A program made the translations under genes and the position numbers. Below the pieces are notes generated by a model. It had not been told where the DNA came from. It ran no database searches and saw nothing but the letters and a program-made list of their open reading frames with translations. A stretch of 15,578 nucleotides of DNA from Proteobacteria bacterium UBA1847 (GTDB taxonomy: Bacteria; Pseudomonadota; Gammaproteobacteria; Steroidobacterales; Woeseiaceae). Location: assembly GCA_002338605.1 (NCBI GenBank), contig DDIP01000391.1:823-16400 (forward strand), written 5' to 3'. This document shows, piece by piece, positions 1 to 5,104 of this stretch (its first letter is position 1; each line of letters starts with the position of its first letter).

Positions 1-13
1 CTTAACGTTAGGC
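1..13 (+). repeat. attC site, right end only (cut by window edge)
   Basis: The first 13 bases match the right end of the other sites in the array: CTTAAC followed by a perfect GTTAGGC core at 7-13 and then CAGC. The rest of the site and its cassette gene lie outside the window. It marks the left boundary of the first complete cassette. Confidence 0.85.
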
Positions 14-90
14 AGCGACAGATACCGCGCCGTACTCAAGCGTCTGCCACGTACCTTAATGTAGTCATTGATTGGAGCAATTGCGCAGAG

Positions 91-462
91 ATGCCTACCT
101 GCCCTTCATGTGAGCAATCAACCATAGGGGTGCTCTCGAAACTCTGGTCGGATCAGTGCTCGCCATCCCGCTGTAGATCATGCGGCTCATTGTCTTACCT
201 ATCGAGTAAATCGACGGTAACGCTCAACTTGTTTCTCTTTCCTGGAACTCTATTGGTTCTATTTGCTGCTGCCTGGACTCATTCACTTTGGCCAGCAGTG
301 CTATTTTCAGTAGCATTCGTCGCAGAGTTTGTTCGGGTCATCTACTCGTCTCCCATGATCACGATATCGGACGCTCAATCGCAAGAAAATCGCCGGTATG
401 GCCGTCTGTTTCTTCTATTGACCTTCGCAGTACTAAGTGTGGTGTGGTGGCTGGCGCACTGA
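91..462 (+). CDS. Cassette gene: zinc-ribbon membrane protein, unknown function
   Basis: This 123-residue protein has an N-terminal cysteine cluster (C4, C7, then C23, C28, C31). The CPSC and CRSC pairs would suit a small zinc ribbon. Three hydrophobic segments follow at about residues 44-61, 66-85 and 106-122, so it is probably an inner-membrane protein with a cytoplasmic zinc knuckle. It is the only gene of the first complete cassette. It starts 77 bases after the preceding attC core and ends 54 bases before the next attC. The ATG at 91 has only a weak purine stretch upstream. I do not recognise a named family. Small zinc-ribbon membrane proteins of this kind do recur in cassette arrays, but no function is implied. 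Confidence 0.8.
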   Translation: MPTCPSCEQSTIGVLSKLWSDQCSPSRCRSCGSLSYLSSKSTVTLNLFLFPGTLLVLFAAAWTHSLWPAVLFSVAFVAEFVRVIYSSPMITISDAQSQENRRYGRLFLLLTFAVLSVVWWLAH

Positions 463-516
463 TCGGATCGCTCGAAGCCCTCAAGGATAGCCGCCCACTG
501 ACTGGTACAGGGCGCA

Positions 517-617
517 GCCTAACAATGCGCTTCACTTGCAAACCGCTCCCGTCATCATTCTTGCATCCGCAAGAATGCCGCCGTACGCTAGGTTTCAAGT
601 TAGCTTAAACGTTAGGC
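517..617 (+). repeat. attC recombination site 1 (intact cores)
   Basis: The left core is GCCTAAC (517-523) and the right core GTTAGGC (611-617); they are perfect reverse complements. Inside, CTTGCAAACC pairs with GGTTTCAAG except for one unpaired base, the usual extrahelical base of attC hairpins. A 9-bp stem with a 4-base loop sits at 556-577 (CATTCTTGC, ATCC, GCAAGAATG). This is the best reference site for the family in this window. Confidence 0.93.
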
Positions 618-635
618 AGCTCGCCGATCTGAAGC

Positions 636-869
636 GTGAAATTCGAAATCATCAGTAAGATTGAGAGTGCGGAGACATTCGCATCAGGCAATGCGATTCG
701 CGAAATCGCCCGGTTGCGACGTACTTATGGAAAAGGCAGGTGGCGGAAGCGCAAGGGTTTCGCCGACATCCGATTCGTCGATGGCTCAGTTCGACGTGCT
801 GAGCTACACTGGTACGAGGCCACCGGAATTGGAAAGAAAGAGTTTAAGATTAAGTACCTTCTAGACTGA
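636..869 (+). CDS. Cassette gene: small basic protein, first of a pair
   Basis: This 77-residue protein starts with GTG at 636, 18 bases after the attC core. It is rich in Arg and Lys, with the segment GKGRWRKRKGFADIRF at about residues 33-48, then DGSVRRAELHWYEATGIGKKEFKIK, and no membrane segment or signal peptide. The pattern suggests a compact soluble alpha/beta protein. From general familiarity, proteins of this type occur in many unrelated bacteria as hypothetical proteins, commonly next to a partner like the gene at 880. The two share one cassette, 10 bases apart, and are probably co-translated. A toxin-antitoxin-like or nucleic-acid-binding role is possible because of size, charge and pairing, but no diagnostic motif is visible. 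Confidence 0.75.
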   Translation: MKFEIISKIESAETFASGNAIREIARLRRTYGKGRWRKRKGFADIRFVDGSVRRAELHWYEATGIGKKEFKIKYLLD

Positions 870-879
870 GTCATTTCTA

Positions 880-1101
880 ATGAAAAAGACACATTTTGTA
901 ATTTGCGTAGATAACTCGGACTACCCTGCCTCTCTTGAGAAGCGGAAGATCTACGAGACCATCGCAGATACTGATGCCGCGAAGCACGGTCATATCCGCG
1001 TCATAGACGAATCTGGAGAGGATTACCTATATCCCGCAGAGTGCTTTGTTGACGCGAATCTTTCAGAAGAAATTCAGAAAGCGGTGGTTAGAGCAGCCTA
1101 A
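880..1101 (+). CDS. Cassette gene: small acidic protein, second of a pair
   Basis: This 73-residue protein is acidic, in contrast to its basic neighbour. Its recognisable stretches are FVICVDNSDYPASLEKRKIY (residues 6-25) and IRVIDESGEDYLYPAECF (about 39-56). The same two blocks appear in widespread short hypothetical proteins known to me only as uncharacterised. It has no membrane segment, signal peptide or obvious DNA-binding motif. The ATG follows the stop of the first gene by 10 bases, and the stop codon TAA (1099-1101) lies inside the left core of the next attC, as in many cassettes. The charge complementarity suggests, but does not prove, that the two proteins bind each other. Confidence 0.78.
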   Translation: MKKTHFVICVDNSDYPASLEKRKIYETIADTDAAKHGHIRVIDESGEDYLYPAECFVDANLSEEIQKAVVRAA

Positions 1102-1191
1102 CAATGCGCTGCACCCGCCACTTGACTCAGCCTGCCTTGCGCTGTCGCCCCAGGCGACCTGGGTCAAGTGCGTGTTAGCTTAAACGTTGGC
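1096..1191 (+). repeat. attC site 2, interior replaced and right core one base short
   Basis: The left core GCCTAAC (1096-1102) and the outer right arm (TTAGCTTAAACGTT) match the array family, but the middle is different. CACTTGAC at 1119-1126 pairs with GTCAAGTG at 1163-1170, and a TCGCC/GGCGA hairpin sits at 1145-1157 in place of the usual ATTCTTGC stem. The right core reads GTTGGC instead of GTTAGGC, one A missing, which should weaken pairing with the left core. Confidence 0.82.
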
Positions 1192-1196
1192 AGCCA

Positions 1197-1844
1197 TTGA
1201 TCTACACGAAATTCATCATCGCTCTATCTCTACCAGCTCTGACAAGCTTTTCGTACGTACCCACGGCTATTGCTGGCGTCAAGATTGAATCCTGCTCATT
1301 AGACCGATCCGCTTTACTGTCCCTTGATGAGAATTCGTTCGATCAGGATTTCGCCGGTGGATGGAGGGCGGTCGCGACCCAGGATGGCTGTAAGATCGTC
1401 GCGGCTGATCTAATTAGGGAATACATCGAAAAAAACAAGACGACCTCGACAATTCTAATATTCCATGAAGCACAAATGCGGGCGATGGCCGGGCAGACTG
1501 AAGATGCAATCCGACTATTCGCCAAAACTTTTAAAGAGCCGGGTGAACCTGACAAGATCGGTTGGAATTACTACGTCGAAGCAACTATCGCATTTCTGAA
1601 GAAAGACGCTGCAGCCCTACAAAGTGCTAGAGCAAAGTTGGCTGAGGTATTGGAGCCCGACGGATACAACCCGGTAGACGTAAACGGGCAACCTATGAAC
1701 TTGATATGGCCGCCCAACCTCAATGTTGTTGATGGATTTATCAAGTGCTTTGGCAAGACTTACAATGAATCATTCAGCGAGTGCAATGGACCCCTGCTAA
1801 AAGAGGACCCGCGATTTGAAAGAAAGGAAGAATACGCCAACTAA
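1197..1844 (+). CDS. Cassette gene: secreted helical (TPR-like) protein, unknown function
   Basis: This 215-residue protein has a clear signal peptide (hydrophobic residues 6-21, likely cleavage after AIA at residue 26), so the mature form should be periplasmic. The mature part is mostly helical. A HEAQMRAMAGQTEDAIRLF block (about residues 90-108) and a second helical pair including AKLAEVLEP resemble tetratricopeptide-type repeats. Three cysteines lie near the mature N-terminus and in the CKI segment, and two more near the C-terminus. The TTG at 1197 is the only usual start codon that keeps the signal peptide, because an in-frame TAG lies at 1176. It sits just 5 bases after the attC and has no recognisable ribosome-binding site. 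The stop lies in the next attC core. The binding target is unknown. Confidence 0.78.
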   Translation: MIYTKFIIALSLPALTSFSYVPTAIAGVKIESCSLDRSALLSLDENSFDQDFAGGWRAVATQDGCKIVAADLIREYIEKNKTTSTILIFHEAQMRAMAGQTEDAIRLFAKTFKEPGEPDKIGWNYYVEATIAFLKKDAAALQSARAKLAEVLEPDGYNPVDVNGQPMNLIWPPNLNVVDGFIKCFGKTYNESFSECNGPLLKEDPRFERKEEYAN

Positions 1845-1938
1845 CAGGGCGCTGCACTTGCACTCTGGCTCATGTCACCATTCTTGCATTCGCAAGAATG
1901 CCGCCATAAGCTGAGATCAAGTTAGCTTAACGTTAGCT
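1839..1938 (+). repeat. attC site 3 (slightly divergent cores)
   Basis: The left core is AACTAAC (1839-1845) and the right core GTTAGCT (1932-1938); each departs from consensus by one position and they pair with one mismatch. The central hairpin is intact at 1879-1900 (CATTCTTGC, ATTC, GCAAGAATG). The right arm TCAAGTTAGCTTAACGTTAG is the closest relative of the half-site at 6089-6116. Confidence 0.86.
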
Positions 1939-1944
1939 ATCACT

Positions 1945-2010
1945 ATGCATCGTTTGTTGATCTTTACCGTCGCGTTCTATTTAGTTGGGTTAACCCGCAG
2001 CACCGATTGA
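1945..2010 (+). CDS. Miniature cassette: possible 21-residue membrane peptide
   Basis: The only reading frame in this tiny cassette (about 62 bases of insert before the attC) encodes 21 residues, MHRLLIFTVAFYLVGLTRSTD. It has a basic N-terminus, about 12 hydrophobic residues and a polar tail, which is the shape of a short membrane peptide. The ATG is 7 bases after the preceding attC core, so no independent ribosome-binding site is evident. It may be a genuine microprotein, the leftover 5' end of a signal peptide from a deleted gene, or chance. Confidence is low for that reason. Confidence 0.35.
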   Translation: MHRLLIFTVAFYLVGLTRSTD

Positions 2011-2015
2011 AAGCA

Positions 2016-2114
2016 ACCTAGCAAGCGCTGCACTTGCGAGCCACCACGGTCACGATTCTTGCATCCGCAAGAATCGCGCCGTACGCTAGTTTCAAGTTGG
2101 CTTAAACGTTAGGC
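2016..2114 (+). repeat. attC site 4
   Basis: The left core is ACCTAGC (2016-2022, one substitution from RYYYAAC) and the right core is a perfect GTTAGGC (2108-2114). The central hairpin at 2054-2075 is a 9-bp perfect stem (GATTCTTGC / GCAAGAATC) with an ATCC loop. The right arm AGTTTCAAGTTGGCTTAAAC matches site 1 closely. Confidence 0.88.
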
Positions 2115-2132
2115 AGCACACTTGGAACCAAC

Positions 2133-2345
2133 ATGAACTCAAAAGCACTGGTATTTGCAATCGTCGGCGCTCTCGTCGCTCTTTTCTACGCATTCGAGTC
2201 GTATTTGCAGTTTCAGGCCAATGGAGTGACTGGACCATTGTTCGCTAAGGTCGCGATCTGCGGTATCGGCGGTTACTTTTTTTGGCGAAACTTTGGACGT
2301 ATCAGGAAATTTGATTCCAAAAAATCATCACAGGATACTACCTAA
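2133..2345 (+). CDS. Cassette gene: small two-helix membrane protein
   Basis: This 70-residue protein has two hydrophobic segments, at about residues 5-27 (with ALVFAIVGALVALFYAF) and 36-52 (ending GIGGYFFW). A basic tail, RNFGRIRKFDSKKSS, follows and should stay in the cytoplasm. The ATG lies 18 bases after the attC core, preceded by only a weak AACC-rich stretch. The family is not recognised; small bitopic or hairpin membrane proteins like this are frequent in integron cassettes. A second reading frame after its stop may be a gene remnant, described separately. Confidence 0.7.
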   Translation: MNSKALVFAIVGALVALFYAFESYLQFQANGVTGPLFAKVAICGIGGYFFWRNFGRIRKFDSKKSSQDTT

Positions 2346-2346
2346 T

Positions 2347-2508
2347 TTGGCGTCAGTTTATGATGCTGAACTCACTCTGCCAGCAGACGCTAGCAAAACT
2401 TTTCGAATTGCGGGAGTGGCTGAAAGACTCACAGTCAGAGCACCGCAGGCCAATTGGCGAAGACATAATGTGGAACTCGAATTCGAGAGCAAGGCAAGAG
2501 TCTCCTAA
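2347..2508 (+). pseudogene. Possible second cassette gene or gene remnant ending in attC
   Basis: Between the stop at 2345 and the next attC an open frame encodes about 53 residues, with the protein-like run ADASKTFRIAGVAERLTVR followed by HNVELEFESKARVS. It ends with TAA inside the left core of attC site 5, the position expected for a cassette gene stop. No good start codon is present (only TTG at 2347, one base after the upstream stop), and no family is recognised. It could be the truncated end of an older gene or a chance frame. The rest of the 340 bases between 2346 and 2685 is attC site 5 plus about 83 bases of leader for the next gene. Confidence 0.22.
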
Positions 2509-2602
2509 CGTGCGCTGCACTTACATCTTGGCTTCTGTCATCATTTTTGCATTCACACGAATGCCGCCGTACGCTATTTGCCAATTCGCTTAAGCATTAG
2601 GC
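2503..2602 (+). repeat. attC site 5, decayed
   Basis: The left core reads TCCTAAC (2503-2509) and the right core ATTAGGC (2596-2602). The first G of the right core, next to the strand-exchange point, is replaced by A. The central hairpin is also broken: the left arm is TTTTTGCATTC and the right arm CACACGAATG, which no longer pair along their length. The flanking GTGCGCTGCAC and GCCGCCGTACGCTA blocks still show it belongs to the family. It is probably a poor or dead recombination site. Confidence 0.8.
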
Positions 2603-2685
2603 GTACAGTTTGAGAATCTGAAAGCGTTTAACTCCTAGGCTCACATCAGACATTTGAATCCCATTGACGAAGGACTTCTGAAACC

Positions 2686-3411
2686 ATGCTTCTACGAAGT
2701 GTTATTCAGCACGTAAAAGATCAGAATTGGTTTGCTGTCGGTATCGATTTTGTAATCGTAGTCGTCGGCGTCTACATCGGTATTCAGGTATCAAACTGGA
2801 ACGACGAGATACGTGTCCAATCACTTGAAGCGTCGTATCTCACTCGCGTCGCCGATGAATTGAAATCCAATATCGAGATGTTCGATTCTCAAGCGAAGTT
2901 TTCCCGAGAATCACGTTCGGTACTTGGCAATTTCATCGCGTCAATTGATAGTCAATCGTCGTCTGACGCTGACTTGGTAAGCCACACCAGCGAATACCTC
3001 TCGAGCGGCGTATTCTTTACAAAGTTCACGCCAAGCCAAACAACTTTTGACGAACTCAAGTCAACCGGAAATCTCGATATCATCAAGGACAAAGCGATTA
3101 GGGAGGCCCTGGTTGAACTTCACGTTTATTATGAAAGTGGCACAGACGTTGTCGAATCGAACACCGATTGGGTATTGCAGTCAGAAGACACTGTTTATCT
3201 CAGCTTTGATGCCCTTCGGTTCGATGAGCGGACATCAGCACTCTTTTCGCAGCGATCGACCGCAGAAATGGCACTACAAATACGCGAAAATAAGGATCTA
3301 TTGATCCGCCACGCAGCACTGCACTACTGGATCAAAGATCGTGCTTTAGAAATCCTGGAAGGCGCTACTGAGCTTTCTGATTCCGTCTTGCGTCAGATCG
3401 AGAGCAAATAA
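2686..3411 (+). CDS. DUF6090-like membrane-anchored protein
   Basis: This 241-residue protein starts MLLRSVIQHVKDQNW and has one membrane helix at about residues 18-36 (FVIVVVGVYIGIQVSNW), directly followed by NWNDE. That helix-then-NWN pattern, with a later TFDELKSTGNLDIIKDKAIREAL segment (residues 121-143), is typical of the DUF6090 type of uncharacterised bacterial membrane proteins. The remainder is predicted helical and lies on one side of the membrane. An AAGGA stretch lies about 11 bases before the ATG. The gene shares one large cassette with the NTF2-like gene at 3583. Function is unknown; the family link is recognition by pattern, not by search. Confidence 0.82.
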   Translation: MLLRSVIQHVKDQNWFAVGIDFVIVVVGVYIGIQVSNWNDEIRVQSLEASYLTRVADELKSNIEMFDSQAKFSRESRSVLGNFIASIDSQSSSDADLVSHTSEYLSSGVFFTKFTPSQTTFDELKSTGNLDIIKDKAIREALVELHVYYESGTDVVESNTDWVLQSEDTVYLSFDALRFDERTSALFSQRSTAEMALQIRENKDLLIRHAALHYWIKDRALEILEGATELSDSVLRQIESK

Positions 3412-3582
3412 TAGGTGTCCTGGATAAATCGCTGATCGTGACCGAATCCTGACGTTTGGAAACCCATTGGATTGAGATTTGTACCGTGGAGTTGGGCGAT
3501 GCCAGATATGGGTACCGGAAAGCGGCCCTGCAAGAACCTGCGTTCACCTAACTTTATTCGCACAAACCGGAGACTCTAACCC

Positions 3583-4074
3583 ATGCGAGTACGCACTCTT
3601 TTTTGGCTGACAGGTCTATATATTCTCTCTGCGCCGACAAATGCCAAAGCTGAATCGGGCGATCGCCAAGCAATACTCGATTTGATGGACAAAGCCTTTG
3701 CAGCCGTGCGGTCAGGTATCGCAGATGACTGGCGAGCGATTCAGTTGGAGGAAGGCACAACGCTATCATTCAGGCCAGGTGCTGAAGGGCGACCGGACGA
3801 GCTCGAGATGCGAATTTCGAACAATGAAGATTTCATAGCAGACCTGAAACCCGACGGCCATGAATACCTGGAACGATGGACCGGAGAGCCCACCATCTTG
3901 ATTCGAGGTCCCATTGCTGTGATTTGGGGAGAATATGAATTTTGGGTTGATGGTACATTTTCTCACTGCGGGGTCGACTCAGCGGACCTGGTCAAAATAG
4001 ACGGCAAGTGGAAGGTCGCAAACTTCATGTGGACGGTAGAGAAGGAAGATTGTCCCACTGCGCCGAGTCACTGA
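3583..4074 (+). CDS. Secreted NTF2-like (SnoaL / lumazine-binding type) protein
   Basis: This 163-residue protein has a signal peptide (residues 1-23, cleavage likely after AKA). It continues with a compact alpha+beta domain: helices with AILDLMDKAFAAVRSG, then strands including PIAVIWGEYEFWVDGTFSHCG and DLVKIDGKWKVANFMWTVE. This order, ending in the 'D-G-W-K-V-A' strand, is the NTF2-like fold shared by SnoaL-type and 'putative lumazine-binding' proteins. Members bind small hydrophobic ligands or act as enzymes; the sequence does not show which applies here. A GGAG at 3569-3572 precedes the ATG by 10 bases. Two cysteines (in SHCG and KEDC) could form a disulfide in the periplasm. The 171 bases before it hold nothing recognisable, and it ends 116 bases before the next attC. 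Confidence 0.8.
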   Translation: MRVRTLFWLTGLYILSAPTNAKAESGDRQAILDLMDKAFAAVRSGIADDWRAIQLEEGTTLSFRPGAEGRPDELEMRISNNEDFIADLKPDGHEYLERWTGEPTILIRGPIAVIWGEYEFWVDGTFSHCGVDSADLVKIDGKWKVANFMWTVEKEDCPTAPSH

Positions 4075-4190
4075 TTCAACTCGGATCGAGCAGATTCTCC
4101 TGGCCGCAAGCAGACTGTTCGGTCACCCCAATTAACTGCTATTGAACGTCGTTATCGGTGCGAGCAGCCATCCACATAGCGTGCAGTGCA

Positions 4191-4289
4191 GCCTAATAAT
4201 ACGCTGCACTTGCAGACCACTCCCGTCAAGCGTCTTGCATCCGCAAGAATCGCGCCGTACGCTAGTTTCTATTCAGCTTAACGTTAGAT
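4191..4289 (+). repeat. attC site 6
   Basis: The left core is GCCTAAT (4191-4197, final C changed to T) and the right core GTTAGAT (4283-4289), which fits GTTRRRY. The interior carries the family blocks CGCTGCACTTGCAGACCACTC, CTTGCATCCGCAAG and GCCGTACGCTAG, though the lower hairpin stem has a mismatch. It closes an unusually long cassette of about 1.69 kb. Confidence 0.87.
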
Positions 4290-4345
4290 GGCTATAACAG
4301 GTAGTTAGAATCGTACAGGCAGAGAAACAACACTCGGGAGTCGAC

Positions 4346-4744
4346 ATGTACATTCCTGAAGGATATGGAACGGTTTTTCCATACATGATCGTAGACGGCG
4401 CAGAGGAGCTTGCAGACTTTCTGTGCGGCGCTTTCGGCGCCAAAGTGGAAGGAAAAACCGCATTTCCCGATGGGCGTATCGCGAACATTCGAGTCAGACT
4501 CGGAACGTCATGTTTCATGATGAGCCAAGCGGGAAACGAGACTATGCCTCCGATGCCAGCGTCTTATTACTTGTACGTTGATGATGTAGACAAGTCCTTT
4601 GAAGCCGCCGTCAAGCATGGCGCCCAAAAAGTGTTTGATCCAGCCGACATGCCTTATAAAGACCGCCAAGCTGGTGTTACTGACCCATCCGGAAATACTT
4701 GGTGGATTTCCAAGCGGCTCGTAGAGGAACCATATGATCCTTGA
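4346..4744 (+). CDS. VOC / PhnB-like (glyoxalase-fold) protein
   Basis: This 132-residue protein has the two beta-alpha-beta-beta-beta halves of the vicinal oxygen chelate fold. The first half begins GYGTVFPYMIVDGAEELADF, with FGAKVEG, FPDGRIANIRVRLG and SCFMMSQ; the second contains SYYLYVDDVDKSFEAAVKHGA and VTDPSGNTWWISKR. The order and the 'DPSGNTWW' ending match PhnB-like members of the family, which includes glyoxalases, dioxygenases and drug-binding proteins. The usual metal-ligand positions look changed: the first-half His next to the RIAN strand is Asn, and the strand YYLYVDD has Tyr. It may therefore bind a ligand without metal. It is a single-gene cassette; the ATG at 4346 begins directly at the domain start. 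Confidence 0.85.
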   Translation: MYIPEGYGTVFPYMIVDGAEELADFLCGAFGAKVEGKTAFPDGRIANIRVRLGTSCFMMSQAGNETMPPMPASYYLYVDDVDKSFEAAVKHGAQKVFDPADMPYKDRQAGVTDPSGNTWWISKRLVEEPYDP

Positions 4745-4847
4745 GGGAGGTGCAATTGGCCGGCTTAGTTGGCATAGATCACGTCGCGCAACTGTCGAGG
4801 GCAGTGGACCCGGTCGTTGCTTTATGGTGAGCGGAAACGCCGTCGTA

Positions 4848-4872
4848 CCTCGTTGCATTGTTGTCAACGAGG
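4848..4872. repeat. Perfect 8-bp inverted repeat just before attC site 7
   Basis: CCTCGTTG at 4848-4855 and CAACGAGG at 4865-4872 are exact reverse complements separated by 9 bases. The structure ends 4 bases before the attC left core and is not followed by a T run, so it is not a standard intrinsic terminator. It lies in the 132 bases between the VOC gene stop and the attC, which hold no convincing gene. Confidence 0.5.
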
Positions 4873-4876
4873 CGCC

Positions 4877-4975
4877 ACCTAACAAAGGCATGCATCGGAC
4901 AGCCAAAAGTGTCACGCTCTTTGCAAGAGCAGAGGCCGCGCCGCTGTTCTCTGCAGCTGACCCTCGACGTTAGAT
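4877..4975 (+). repeat. attC site 7, of a different sequence class
   Basis: The left core ACCTAAC (4877-4883) and right core GTTAGAT (4969-4975) fit the consensus, but the interior shares no block with the other sites. It begins AAAGGCATGCATCGGACAGC, has a perfect GCTCTT-TGC-AAGAGC hairpin at 4916-4930, and ends with GCTGACCCTCGAC. This looks like an attC from another integron lineage, so the VOC cassette probably arrived from elsewhere with its own site. Confidence 0.85.
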
Positions 4976-5032
4976 TCAACTTGTTTTTGACTTTAGTGGT
5001 AATGCCATTCTTACGGGCAGCGGTGACCGGAA

Positions 5033-5104
5033 ATGTCGACTGCGAAAGAACACATAGCCAAATTGATAGAACATCAGCCTGACGACAGCTCGGAGGCCCA
5101 CTAG
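5033..5104 (+). pseudogene. Antitoxin-like N-terminal remnant (or leader peptide)
   Basis: A 23-codon frame, starting with ATG 57 bases after attC site 7, encodes MSTAKEHIAKLIEHQPDDSS and stops three residues later. The start of this peptide strongly resembles the first 20 or so residues of RelB/addiction-module antitoxins, where a 'TAKE..xxLIxxLPDD' opening is followed by an interaction tail and usually a toxin gene. Here everything after the DD is missing. Its TAG stop (5102-5104) overlaps the first base of the GTG start of the outer-membrane gene. A TTGACT hexamer lies at 4987-4992 but no convincing -10 was found. It may be a broken toxin-antitoxin cassette or a small upstream open frame coupled to the next gene. 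Confidence 0.45.
5092..5096 (+). promoter_or_regulatory. Ribosome-binding site deciding the GTG start of the barrel gene
   Basis: GGAGG lies 7 bases before the GTG at 5104 and 16 bases before the next ATG at 5113, so it supports the GTG start. It falls inside the last codons of the antitoxin-like frame, so translation of that frame would cover and then release this site. Confidence 0.6.

Noticed and set aside
556..577. Strong hairpin that could be read as an intrinsic terminator
   Set aside because: No T run follows, and the same hairpin recurs at the same place in several sites, so it is part of attC.
3546..3552. ACCTAAC resembling an attC left core between the DUF6090-like and NTF2-like genes
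   Set aside because: No right core, paired arms or family blocks follow before the NTF2-like gene starts 30 bases later; a 7-base match alone is expected by chance.
4734..4973. Frame overlapping the VOC stop by ATGA and running through attC site 7
   Set aside because: Half of it is translation of attC sequence, a common false call (the typical MHRTAKS run), and the rest is not protein-like.
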